A stretch of 64,000 nucleotides of DNA from Isobaculum melis (lineage in GTDB: Bacteria > Bacillota > Bacilli > Lactobacillales > Carnobacteriaceae). The translations under genes and the position numbers were made by a program. Shown here one piece after another: positions 24,643 through 33,137 of the stretch. Position 1 is the stretch's first letter. Each line of letters opens with the position of its first letter. The stretch spans positions 124,001 through 188,000 of the forward strand of contig NZ_FOHA01000001.1 in the NCBI RefSeq assembly GCF_900111355.1, given 5' to 3'. The notes under the pieces were generated by a model that worked only from the letters and a program-made list of their open reading frames with translations, ran no database searches and was not told the DNA's origin.

Positions 24643-25854
24643 ATGATTAAAGAACTTTCAGTCCCAACAAGAACCATTATGACACCAGGCCCAGTGGAGG
24701 CAGACCCTCGCGTACTAAGAGCCTTATCAACACCCATACTAGGACAATATGATCCAGCCTTTTTCAAGCTGATGAACGAAGTAGCTACCATGCTAAAGAT
24801 CCCATTTGAAACAAAAAATGAAGTAGCCTTTGTGGTAGACGGCACCTCACGCTCAGGCCTAGAAGCAGCAATGTCAGGTTTGATTGAAAAAGGAGACCGT
24901 GTCTTAGTCCCAGCATATGGCCGCTTTGGCTACCTCTTTGTGGAGTTGGCGCAAAGAGCAGGCGCTGAAGTGAAGCTCATTGAAAAAGAATGGGGACAAA
25001 CCTTTGACCCTGAAGAAGTTATTCAAGCAATCAAAGCTTTCCAACCCAAAGTTGTTGCAATGGTTCATGGCGAAACCTCAACAGGACAAATCCAAGACCT
25101 CAAAGAAATTGGTGCCTATTGCCAAGGGAACAACCATATTTTCTTAGTTGATGCGGTTGCAACCTTTTGTGGCGTTCCAGTGAAAGTGGATGAATGGGGC
25201 ATTGATATTGCCATTGGAGGCACCCAAAAATGCTTAAGCGTTCCTTCAGGAATGGCACCAATTACCTATAACAAACGTGTAGAAAAAATCTTAACAGCCC
25301 GTTACCAATTAGAGCTAGGCCTATCCAATCAGATTCGCAACCCTGACTTTATCCAAAGCAATTACTTAGACTTAAGTCAAATTCAGCGTTATTGGAATAG
25401 TGAACATGTCAACCATCATACAGAAATGACATCCATGATTTATGGCATCCATGAAGGCTTACGCTTGGTACAGGAAGAAGGACTTAAAGCACGTTTTGCA
25501 AGACACCGTTTAAATGAACAAGCGATGATGGCAGGAATTCAAGCAATGGGCTTAACCCTTTTTGGCGATTTAACCAGTAAAATGGGCACAGTAACATGTG
25601 TTGAAATTCCAGAGAAGGTTGATGGTGAAGCTGTTAGAGCAACTTTACTTCATGAATTTGGCGTTGAAATCGCTAGCTCCTTTGGTTCATTACAAGGAAA
25701 AATCTGGCGCATTGGCAATATGGGCTATAGCAGCCGCAAAGAAAATGTACTACACACATTAGGTGCCTTAGAAGCAACCATTTCTTATCATGGTGGAGTA
25801 GTGAATCAAGGAGCAGCAGTCCTTGCAGCTTTAGCTGTTTATCAAAATCAATAA
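24643..25854 (+). CDS. pucG: (S)-ureidoglycine-glyoxylate aminotransferase
   Basis: A 403-residue class V, PLP-dependent aminotransferase with the N-terminal TPGPVEADPRVLRAL common to PucG and alanine-glyoxylate aminotransferases. The Schiff-base lysine is in GGTQKCLSVPSGMAP and the PLP aspartate in LVDAVATFCG. PucG transfers the amino group of ureidoglycine to glyoxylate, giving glycine and oxalurate. This bypasses AllE and AllD and enters the fdrA-ylbE-ylbF step directly. Its position divergent from pucR, next to the ureide operon, favours this over serine- or alanine-glyoxylate activity. It is monocistronic with its own terminator. Confidence 0.85.
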   Translation: MIKELSVPTRTIMTPGPVEADPRVLRALSTPILGQYDPAFFKLMNEVATMLKIPFETKNEVAFVVDGTSRSGLEAAMSGLIEKGDRVLVPAYGRFGYLFVELAQRAGAEVKLIEKEWGQTFDPEEVIQAIKAFQPKVVAMVHGETSTGQIQDLKEIGAYCQGNNHIFLVDAVATFCGVPVKVDEWGIDIAIGGTQKCLSVPSGMAPITYNKRVEKILTARYQLELGLSNQIRNPDFIQSNYLDLSQIQRYWNSEHVNHHTEMTSMIYGIHEGLRLVQEEGLKARFARHRLNEQAMMAGIQAMGLTLFGDLTSKMGTVTCVEIPEKVDGEAVRATLLHEFGVEIASSFGSLQGKIWRIGNMGYSSRKENVLHTLGALEATISYHGGVVNQGAAVLAALAVYQNQ

Positions 25855-25859
25855 CCCCA

Positions 25860-25905
25860 TTAAAAACTTTAACTTTTTGACAAAAGTTAAAGTTTTTAAT
25901 TTGCC
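25860..25905 (+). terminator. terminator of pucG
   Basis: Perfect 18-bp stem TTAAAAACTTTAACTTTT / AAAAGTTAAAGTTTTTAA with a 4-base loop and a TTTGCC tail. Confidence 0.85.
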
Positions 25906-25935
25906 TATATTTCATGGATTATTCCAAAAGTTAAA

Positions 25936-25964
25936 TTGTTTAATGAAATATTTTTATGTATAAT
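25936..25964 (+). promoter_or_regulatory. promoter of the lipoprotein-lipase module
   Basis: TTGTTT, a 17-base spacer and TATAAT (25959-25964), about 80 bases before the first lipoprotein start. Confidence 0.6.
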
Positions 25965-26045
25965 TAATTTTAGTACAGATAAAAAGTTAGATACATAATA
26001 AAGCAAACAGCAGTATTTTCTTATGCAACGAAGAGGAGCAGAAAA

Positions 26046-26789
26046 ATGAAGAATAAAAATAAAATAACAGTATTACTTATTCTGTGTTGTGTTTTCATGA
26101 TTAGTGGCTGTAAACCCCAAAAAGATATAGTTGGAGAAATTATGCCAGTAACAGCAGAATATAAAAAACAACCAATTATGGAATATTTTCAGAAAAAAGA
26201 TAAATTTGTTAATGTATCTAGCTCAGTAGGAATAAGGAATGAAGATGAATCATTAACAATAAAAGGAATGACTTTGAAATATTATCCTAATGATAAAAAA
26301 GCTTATGGAGTATACTCAGTAGATCAATATTTCAATCAAGGAAAAAGAATTGAATCTAGTGAAATACCTCTTATGTTAGATGAAAATGGTTACCAAGTTA
26401 AAAATGGATATGAGCTGATTGAGGAAATAAGAAATTTTATCTTTATGTCAGAAGAGGTTGCGTTTACACCTGAATATATTAAATCTTTGAAAGTAGAAAA
26501 TACAGACTATACTTTTGAAGTACCAAGTTACTCGGTAACATATCTTTTTTTGAATACGAATGATGAAATAAAAGAATATCTTAAGAAAAAAGACTTATTA
26601 CAATACGGAGAGGGATATTCTGTTGTGTTTGGAAAAAAAGGAAGAGGCTACGGTGGAGGCGATATGACATTAAATGTTAATAATGAAAAAGAATTATATA
26701 TTAGTGAAACCTTTAACCAAAATATTAGTGAAGAAGGTACAGACTATAAGGGACAATATTTAGGAGAGGAAATGACAACTAATGAGTGA
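26046..26789 (+). CDS. lipoprotein, copy 1 (candidate lipase-immunity protein)
   Basis: 247 residues with a lipoprotein signal peptide (ITVLLILCCVFMISGC, Cys22). The mature part is acidic, beta-rich and has no enzyme motif that I recognise. Its last 8 bases overlap the start of the lipase remnant at 26782, so the two are translationally coupled. A paralogue at 27373 is coupled in the same way to the full-length lipase. The first 35 or so codons of the two copies are almost identical, while later parts diverge strongly. A lipoprotein next to a lipase toxin is the arrangement of S. aureus TilA/TslA, so immunity at the cell surface is my inference. Confidence 0.7.
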   Translation: MKNKNKITVLLILCCVFMISGCKPQKDIVGEIMPVTAEYKKQPIMEYFQKKDKFVNVSSSVGIRNEDESLTIKGMTLKYYPNDKKAYGVYSVDQYFNQGKRIESSEIPLMLDENGYQVKNGYELIEEIRNFIFMSEEVAFTPEYIKSLKVENTDYTFEVPSYSVTYLFLNTNDEIKEYLKKKDLLQYGEGYSVVFGKKGRGYGGGDMTLNVNNEKELYISETFNQNISEEGTDYKGQYLGEEMTTNE

Positions 26790-27279
26790 ACAAAAGAAAA
26801 GATTCAATCTAAATGGAGAAAGTACAAGTACAGTTGCAGAAATAAGTTATGAAATTGAAAGAATGCTTGCAAAAGGTCAATCGCAAGAAGATATTAGAAG
26901 TTATGTTCAAAATTTAAAAAGAGAGCATGGATTTCCTAAGACTTTAAAATACCAAGACAGCTTCTACGATCCCAAAACCGGTGTAGCAGGCTGTGCTTTC
27001 CTAGACACTAGAACCGGCCAAATGATTATCGGCTACCCAGGCACAAATGTCAAAGCAGATGGAATGAAAGATATTCTCACAGACCTCAGCTTAGCTATTG
27101 GTAGCCAAGGTCATGTTTCAGAGGCTGTTAAATTCTACGAAAGACTAGCCAAAGAAGGCTACCCAATTGTGCTAACAGGACATTCTCTAGGTGAAAATAT
27201 CGCTGTACTAGTCGCTTTAATTACTAATAATCCAATGACGGTTACCTATAAAGTAAAGAAAAAGATAGGATTGAGATAG
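26782..27279 (+). pseudogene. remnant of the lipase gene (first module copy)
   Basis: 165 codons with ribosome binding site GGAGAGGAA, overlapping the preceding lipoprotein gene. It matches residues 1-156 of the full-length lipase at 28118, then ends after an unrelated short tail (KVKKKIGLR). Bases 26950-27251 differ from 28283-28584 at about ten positions. The elbow reads GHSLGEN instead of GHSLGGN, and the acid and histidine that would complete a triad are missing. The tail resembles a later part of the long gene (IKKAFEGIGLR, residues about 490-500), suggesting an internal deletion. It is almost certainly not an active lipase. Confidence 0.75.
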
Positions 27280-27372
27280 GCATTTTTATTAGTATATATT
27301 GTATGATAGATGTATACATAAAAGTAGTCGTAAGTGTTTAAACTTATCTTGTTCAACGAAGAGGAGCAGAAA

Positions 27373-28125
27373 ATGAAGAATAAAAATAAAATAACAGTAC
27401 TACTTATTCTATGTTGTGTTTTCATGATTACTGGCTGTAAACCCGAAAAAGATATAGTTGGAGAAATTATGCCACTAGCTTCAGAGTATAAAAAACAACC
27501 AATTATGGAGTATTTTGAATTTCAGGATAAATTAGTGATTGTTTCAAACTCAGAGAAATTAAGAAACGATGAAGCTTCTATTGGTGAGGTAAGGCTATTA
27601 GTAAAAGGGATGGTATTGAAATATTATCCAGAAGATAAAAAAGCTTATGGAAAATATTATATTCGACGTTATTTGGATCCGGAAAATGAAATAGAGGAAA
27701 TCCCTGTAATGTTGGATATAAATGGTTATCATGTGCAAGAGGGATATGAATTAACTAAAGAAATTAAAGATTTTAAATTTATGTTCGAGGAAGTTTCATT
27801 CTCGCAAGAGTATTTCAAAACTTTAAAAATAAAGGAATCTGACTATGATTTTGAAGTTCCTAGTTATTCGGTTACTTATCTTTTAGCAGATGAAAATAAG
27901 GATTTAGTAGAGTATCTAGGGAATAATAATTTGTTAAAACATGGCTCTGGTTATTCTATAGAATTTAGTAAAAAAGGGAATTATTATGATGGAGGGGAAG
28001 TAGAACTGAAAATCGAAAAAGAAGGTGAAGCTTATATTTTAGAGTCATTTAATTATGGTGTGAGCGAAAAGGGAATAGATTATAAAGGGCAATTTTTAGG
28101 AGAGGAGTCAGTCAAAAATGAGTGA
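27373..28125 (+). CDS. lipoprotein, copy 2 (candidate immunity partner of the lipase)
   Basis: 250 residues with signal peptide and lipobox VFMITGC (Cys22). It is a paralogue of the 26046 gene: the ribosome binding site (GAAGAGGAGCAG), signal peptide and following residues are almost identical, and the rest has drifted. The ATG at 27373 is chosen from that shared ribosome binding site. The stop overlaps the start of the 828-residue lipase gene by 8 bases, so the two should be made together. An anchored extracellular lipoprotein coded with a lipase fits a role in protecting the producer. No family name is recognised. Confidence 0.72.
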   Translation: MKNKNKITVLLILCCVFMITGCKPEKDIVGEIMPLASEYKKQPIMEYFEFQDKLVIVSNSEKLRNDEASIGEVRLLVKGMVLKYYPEDKKAYGKYYIRRYLDPENEIEEIPVMLDINGYHVQEGYELTKEIKDFKFMFEEVSFSQEYFKTLKIKESDYDFEVPSYSVTYLLADENKDLVEYLGNNNLLKHGSGYSIEFSKKGNYYDGGEVELKIEKEGEAYILESFNYGVSEKGIDYKGQFLGEESVKNE

Positions 28126-30604
28126 ACAAAAGAAGTATAATCCAGAAGGTGAAGGTACAAGTACTACATCAGAAATAAGTTATGTAATTGAAAAAATGCT
28201 TGTAAGAGGCAATACTCAAGAGGAAATTGAAGAGTATATTCAAGTGCAAAAGGATAAAGAGGGTTTCCCACCCCACCTCCAATACCAAGACAGCTTCTAC
28301 GACCCCAAAACCGGTGTAGCAGGTTGTGCCTTCCTAGACACTAGAACCGGCCAAATGATTATCGGCTACCCAGGCACAAATGTCAAAGCAGATGGAATGA
28401 AAGATATTCTCACAGACCTCAGCTTAGCTATTGGTAGCCAAGGTCATGTTTCAGAAGCTGTTAAATTCTACGAAAGACTAGCCAAAGAAGGCTACCCAAT
28501 TGTGCTAACAGGACATTCTCTAGGTGGGAATATCGCTGTACTAGTCGCATTAATTACCAATAATCCAATGACAGTTACTTATAACGGTGCACCTTTAACC
28601 GCATCTAATGCTATTGAATTCCTTGCTGGATTATTAGGAGATGATGCTCTTGCACTTAAAGCCCTTCTAAAAGCACCTGGTAATGCTAACCTTACGATTC
28701 TTAATCAATTAATTGAACATTTTTCAGGTAATGTGATTCGATTTGTTTCTGATAAAGATATTTTAAATAATTCTGTTGGCTTAGTAAATGCATTATACAT
28801 AGGAAATGAGTATGTTCTTTATAATAAAAATCCCCATGATATGTCCCATTTTTTAAATGAAGATATCCAACTTTATTTAAGTAAAATTATTGATATGGAG
28901 CAACATAAAACTGTTTATGAAAATATCAATGTTGATGTAGATGGTGATGGGAAAACGGATGTTACGCGTTCAGCTCGTCAATTAATAGTGAAAAACTTAT
29001 TAGGAACCCCAGGCGGAAATGCTACTGGGAGTAGTGAAAAAATTCAAATTAATCCAGATGCACTCATTCATCTTAGTGTGAACCTTAAAGTCATGGCAAA
29101 TGATGATTTGTTATGGGCTGATAAAAATGTCTCAGTTTGTGCGCGTAAAAATGAAGCCATAGAAGGCTCTTTTGAGACAAGAAGAAATAGACTGAATGAG
29201 TCTGTAATTGAAGGCTTGGAGAGCAGTGGTTTAGGCTCTTTATTAACAGCGATAGATGATTCATTTGGTGAAATGAAAAATCAAAAAAGCATTTTAGAAA
29301 CCTTATCAGATTTTAATCCATATGATATTACGAGAAAATTTGATTCATTGGGAGTCAGTGGCACTGTGAAATGGTTTAAGGGTGGAGTTGAATGGACTTT
29401 TAGTGATGTCGGTACATTTGGCGGACAGCTAAGAGAGTTAATGGAGGCAAGTTATACTCTTAAACATAATGTGAATATGACGGATGCACTAGAAGAAACT
29501 TATAATGGCACCATTTACCGTCATGAATCTATTTCTGCAATTTCAAAGGCACTGGTTGCGATTACAAATTCTTTAGAATCAAAAATCAAAAAAGCTTTTG
29601 AAGGAATCGGATTGAGAGATAGTAAAGAAGATGGCATCACACAAGCCCTAACAGATGTCTTTGAGGTTGAGCATAAAAATATTTCTGAATTAAAGCGGGC
29701 GCTCAGCAGTGTCAGTGAATTAACTGCAGCCATTGCAATTAATTACGAAGAAAGAGATCAGTGGTTGAAACAATCGATTGAAAATGGTGAAATGACCGCT
29801 ACGACAAATGTACATGTGCCAGCAACATATGAAGCATTTCTGGAAGAAACAGCTATTTTTGATGATGTGAAAAATGTCTTACAGGCATTTGATGAACAAG
29901 TAGAAGAAAAAAGTAAGCAACTCAGCAATGAAATTGCTTCATCCTATACGGATATTTTAACGCAGGTAGAGGCGCAAACAACAGTCATTCGCGAAGGGAT
30001 GAATACCTTTAAAAATCTCATTACAGCATTATTAAGCGAGATGAGTCTAGACATTACCTATGAGGAAAGCCCGACCATTTCTTATCATCCAGATAGTGAA
30101 TTGTCACGAGATCAATCAAAACAACCACTTGAAAAGCAAAGTGTTGGTCGTTTAGAGGACCACTTTCCAGCAGAAGTACGAGAAGCAATTGAAGATGCTG
30201 AGCATAAAATTTTACCATTAATTGATATATTCAATGCAGCCTTAAATGCTTGCCAAACCTTTCATCAAGGGGTTCATTCAATGGAAAATTATTTAAAACC
30301 CGTGATAGAAAAAGGGGTTTATACTGCTTTTGATTTAGATGAAATCATTCAAGTGCAGCTATTGACCAGTGAAGTATTAAGCCGAATGTTTACAGAGCTG
30401 ATGAATTTAAGTGATGATTTAACTCAGGATAATTTAGGAAGTGCCATTACAAATTTAGCGACAAGAATCAATGATGCTCGAACCTTACTGGTTTATTTTA
30501 ACGAAATGATTCAAAATTGTTTTGGTACACAAGTTAGCAATACACAGAAACCTAAAGGAAGAGTTCGTAGCACAGGAAAAAGCAGGTATGCTGGAACGTT
30601 TTAA
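28118..30604 (+). CDS. lipase-domain protein with long helical C-terminus; candidate reverse-domain type VII lipase toxin (TslA-like)
   Basis: 828 residues, no Sec signal peptide. Residues about 50-260 form an alpha/beta hydrolase of the class 3/DUF2974-like type: GYPGTN, the nucleophile elbow TGHSLGGN (Ser134), and candidate acid and base in VSDKDIL (Asp212 or Asp214) and NPHDMSHF (His240 or His244). A short acidic loop DVDGDGKTD (273-281) resembles an EF-hand calcium loop. Residues about 310-800 are mostly long amphipathic helices, as in LXG/WXG-type export domains. S. aureus TslA has this order, lipase first and LXG-like last, with a lipoprotein immunity protein. No type VII core genes are in the window, so export is inferred. 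Confidence 0.7.
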   Translation: MSEQKKYNPEGEGTSTTSEISYVIEKMLVRGNTQEEIEEYIQVQKDKEGFPPHLQYQDSFYDPKTGVAGCAFLDTRTGQMIIGYPGTNVKADGMKDILTDLSLAIGSQGHVSEAVKFYERLAKEGYPIVLTGHSLGGNIAVLVALITNNPMTVTYNGAPLTASNAIEFLAGLLGDDALALKALLKAPGNANLTILNQLIEHFSGNVIRFVSDKDILNNSVGLVNALYIGNEYVLYNKNPHDMSHFLNEDIQLYLSKIIDMEQHKTVYENINVDVDGDGKTDVTRSARQLIVKNLLGTPGGNATGSSEKIQINPDALIHLSVNLKVMANDDLLWADKNVSVCARKNEAIEGSFETRRNRLNESVIEGLESSGLGSLLTAIDDSFGEMKNQKSILETLSDFNPYDITRKFDSLGVSGTVKWFKGGVEWTFSDVGTFGGQLRELMEASYTLKHNVNMTDALEETYNGTIYRHESISAISKALVAITNSLESKIKKAFEGIGLRDSKEDGITQALTDVFEVEHKNISELKRALSSVSELTAAIAINYEERDQWLKQSIENGEMTATTNVHVPATYEAFLEETAIFDDVKNVLQAFDEQVEEKSKQLSNEIASSYTDILTQVEAQTTVIREGMNTFKNLITALLSEMSLDITYEESPTISYHPDSELSRDQSKQPLEKQSVGRLEDHFPAEVREAIEDAEHKILPLIDIFNAALNACQTFHQGVHSMENYLKPVIEKGVYTAFDLDEIIQVQLLTSEVLSRMFTELMNLSDDLTQDNLGSAITNLATRINDARTLLVYFNEMIQNCFGTQVSNTQKPKGRVRSTGKSRYAGTF

Positions 30605-30647
30605 ATGTAAATCTTACATATAATGCACAAAAATTGAATCACTAAAG

Positions 30648-30692
30648 CGCGCAAATGTCGATTTTAAATAGCTGACATTTGCGCGTTTATTT
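30648..30692. terminator. terminator of the lipase module
   Basis: Perfect 12-bp stem CGCGCAAATGTC / GACATTTGCGCG with a 14-base loop and a TTTATTTG tail. Confidence 0.75.
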
Positions 30693-30728
30693 GTTGGTTA
30701 CACAATTTTAGTAGTTTTCGTAGGTTCA

Positions 30729-30737
30729 TGCTATAAT
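30729..30737 (+). promoter_or_regulatory. extended -10 promoter
   Basis: TGCTATAAT, an extended -10 element, about 37 bases before the DUF1801 gene start. The -35 is poor. Confidence 0.5.
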
Positions 30738-30773
30738 CAAACCAACTAAAAAAACGATTTAGGGGTGGGGAAA

Positions 30774-31145
30774 ATGGAAACATTTGCTGACTATTTAGCA
30801 ACAATTGATCAGGAGGACCATCGTGCACGAACAGAAGAGGTCTTAAACTGGGTAATGGAAAAATTTCCTGACTTAAAAACAAAAATTGCGTGGAATCAAC
30901 CGATGTTTACAGATCATGAGACCTTCATTCTTGGCTTTAGTGTTTCTAAAAAACATCTAGCTGTCTCTCCAGAAGCTGCTGGCATCACACATTTTTCAGA
31001 AGCTATCCAAAAAGCTGGCTATGACCATACAAAGAATTTATTGCGTTTTCCTTGGGAGCAACCGATTGATTATTCCTTACTTGAGCAAATGATTCAATTT
31101 AATCGCTTAGATAAAGCGGATTGCTCAACTTTCTGGCGTAAATAA
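30774..31145 (+). CDS. DUF1801 protein (YdhG-type, iron-chaperone-like)
   Basis: 123 residues matching the small DUF1801 fold: METFADYLATI at the start, KIAWNQPMFTDHETFILGF in the middle (a conserved Trp-Asn/Gly-x-Pro pattern) and LLRFPWEQPIDYSLLEQMI near the end. Relatives are annotated as frataxin-like iron chaperones in Bacillus, but most have no proven function. The ATG at 30774 follows AGGGGTGGGG. It is the first gene of a probable operon with an AllC paralogue and a GNAT protein. Confidence 0.78.
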   Translation: METFADYLATIDQEDHRARTEEVLNWVMEKFPDLKTKIAWNQPMFTDHETFILGFSVSKKHLAVSPEAAGITHFSEAIQKAGYDHTKNLLRFPWEQPIDYSLLEQMIQFNRLDKADCSTFWRK

Positions 31146-31160
31146 AAGAAGGAGGACAAC

Positions 31161-32396
31161 ATGTTTTCATTAACTGAAAAAGAAGTGCAAGCACAAATTG
31201 AAGCATTCGCTCAATTTGGCGCAACACCAGATGGTGGCATCACACGTTTACTTTATACAGAAGAATGGCTTGCTGCCCAACAATTTTTACAGCAACGACT
31301 CGCGTCAATTGGGATGAGCACAAGGTTTGATGAGGTGGGGAATTTATTTGGCCGCATTGAAGGGACAAAATATCCAGCTGAAACAATCCTTTCAGGTTCA
31401 CATATGGATACCGTTGTAAATGGCGGAAAGCTCGATGGCCAATTTGGTATCATCGCAGCTTATTTAGCCATGGAACAGCTGATTAAGACTTATGGGCCAC
31501 CGCTTCGTTCACTAGAAGTCATTTCAATGGCTGAAGAAGAAGGCAGTCGCTTTCCTTTTAATTTCTTTGGTAGTAAAAACCTATTTGGTGCTGTTAAGCA
31601 ACAAGAAATTGCAGACTTAACCGATATTCAAGGGGTTACATTCGAGGAGGCAATGACAACAGCTGGCTTTCAGCTTAAAGCTTCAGCACAACCAGCAAGA
31701 TCAGATATTCAAGCTTTTCTTGAGCTGCATATTGAACAAGGAAAAATATTAGAAACAGAAGAAAAGACGATTGGCATTGTGACCAGTATTGTTGGCCAAA
31801 AATGTTATACCATTGTCTTAAAAGGAGAAGCCAATCATGCAGGAACTACCCCCATGTCTTATCGGAAAGATGCGCTTGTTGCCTTTAGCACAATTTGTGT
31901 TGAAGCGACTGCAAAGGCAAAATTACTAGGCGATCCTTTGGTGCTCACTTTTGGTCAAGTCATTCCTAAACCCAATGTGACCAATGTTGTGGCAGGAGAG
32001 GTTCATTTTACAATGGATTGTAGACACACAGATGAAGCAACCTTAAATCGCTTTACTACTGAAATTGAAAAGGATATGAAAAAAACTGCTCAGGCTATGG
32101 GATTAATGATTGATATTCAGCTAAGAACTGATGAAGCGCCTGTTCAAATGGATGCAGCTTGTGTTGCGTTATTGCAAAAGTCTGCAGAGAAGCTACAGCT
32201 GCCATCGCGTTTGATGCATAGTGGTGCAGGACATGATGCTGAGATTATTGCAAAATTTGTTCCCACAGCCATGCTATTTGTACCAAGTATTGGCGGAATT
32301 AGCCATAATCCAGCAGAGGCAACAGCGCTAAAAGATTTGATGGCAGGAATCGAAACCCTTGCTACAGCTTTATATGAATTAGCTTATATCGAATAG
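31161..32396 (+). CDS. allantoate amidohydrolase paralogue (M20 family, second copy)
   Basis: A 411-residue M20 amidohydrolase strongly similar to the allC product at 10603, with the same motifs: GSHMDTVVNGGKLDGQFG, MAEEEGSRFPFNFFGS, ELHIEQGKILE, GEANHAGTTPMSYRKDA and SGAGHDAEII. The metal and substrate-carboxylate residues look intact. It lies outside the main ureide operon, with a DUF1801 protein and an acetyltransferase, and is followed by a guanine-controlled purine permease gene. It may be a second allantoate amidohydrolase or a beta-ureidopropionase/N-carbamoyl amino acid hydrolase; the sequence does not separate these. RBS AAGGAGGAC. Confidence 0.82.
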   Translation: MFSLTEKEVQAQIEAFAQFGATPDGGITRLLYTEEWLAAQQFLQQRLASIGMSTRFDEVGNLFGRIEGTKYPAETILSGSHMDTVVNGGKLDGQFGIIAAYLAMEQLIKTYGPPLRSLEVISMAEEEGSRFPFNFFGSKNLFGAVKQQEIADLTDIQGVTFEEAMTTAGFQLKASAQPARSDIQAFLELHIEQGKILETEEKTIGIVTSIVGQKCYTIVLKGEANHAGTTPMSYRKDALVAFSTICVEATAKAKLLGDPLVLTFGQVIPKPNVTNVVAGEVHFTMDCRHTDEATLNRFTTEIEKDMKKTAQAMGLMIDIQLRTDEAPVQMDAACVALLQKSAEKLQLPSRLMHSGAGHDAEIIAKFVPTAMLFVPSIGGISHNPAEATALKDLMAGIETLATALYELAYIE

Positions 32397-32411
32397 AAGG
32401 AGTGAACAGAT

Positions 32412-33011
32412 TTGCTAGATAAAACGATGCCGCATATTGCTGTTTTGATGACAAAACGAGATGTAGCGAATTACCCGATTTATTCACTTCCAGCTGGCTA
32501 TCAATTTTGTGGCTATCAGCCAGGTGATGAAGAAGCTTGGGCAGCTTTACAAGTAGCTGTTGGACAGATGGAGAATCAAGCTACAGCTAGACAAATTTTT
32601 CAAGAAGTGTTCCTTTCAGTTGCAGCAGAAGAGCAGATTACTAAAAAATGTTTATTTGTTAAAAATCAAGCAGATCAAATCGTGGCAACAGCTTCTTTAT
32701 GGCATGGGGAACACTTTGGTACCAGCATGCAACGTATTCATTATGTCGCTGTAGCTGAACAGGAAGCTGGAAAAGGCATTGCAAAAGCGATGCTCACAAA
32801 GCTTTTGAACCTTTATCATGAATTAGGCTTACAACAAGAATTTCTTTATCTGACCACACAAACAGAAAGCTATGTCGCCATTCAGCTTTATTTAACATTT
32901 GGTTTTGTTCCTTATTGTGGCGTGAAACCACCAAATTTTAAATTGGCTCATTATCAAGAGCAAACACCAAAAGCTTGGGCGATGATTCGGGCTAAAATAG
33001 AAAGTAGATAA
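32412..33011 (+). CDS. GNAT-family N-acetyltransferase
   Basis: 199 residues. The acetyl-CoA-binding core is at residues about 115-130 (VAVAEQEAGKGIAKAML, the GNAT motif A with QEAGKGIA) and LTTQTESYVAIQLYLTFGF is motif B. The TTG start at 32412 is set by AAGGAG 9 bases upstream, 15 bases after the AllC paralogue stop, so the two are co-transcribed. The acceptor is unknown. Coupling to an M20 amidohydrolase suggests it may modify a product amine or amino acid, but that is inference. Confidence 0.78.
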   Translation: MLDKTMPHIAVLMTKRDVANYPIYSLPAGYQFCGYQPGDEEAWAALQVAVGQMENQATARQIFQEVFLSVAAEEQITKKCLFVKNQADQIVATASLWHGEHFGTSMQRIHYVAVAEQEAGKGIAKAMLTKLLNLYHELGLQQEFLYLTTQTESYVAIQLYLTFGFVPYCGVKPPNFKLAHYQEQTPKAWAMIRAKIESR

Positions 33012-33090
33012 CAAATTTTTAAAATAAAGCTTAAAAACGAACGTTTTTTTTGTTAAGATAAAAAATGTTTGCTTTTTGTTCTGAAACCTC

Positions 33091-33119
33091 TTGTTTTATC
33101 CCCTCCTATCCAGTATACT
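33091..33119 (+). promoter_or_regulatory. promoter of the purine permease transcript
   Basis: TTGTTT, a 17-base spacer, and TATACT (33114-33119). It places the start of transcription a few bases before the riboswitch aptamer. Confidence 0.65.
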
Positions 33120-33137
33120 TAAGGAGAAATGAAATCA

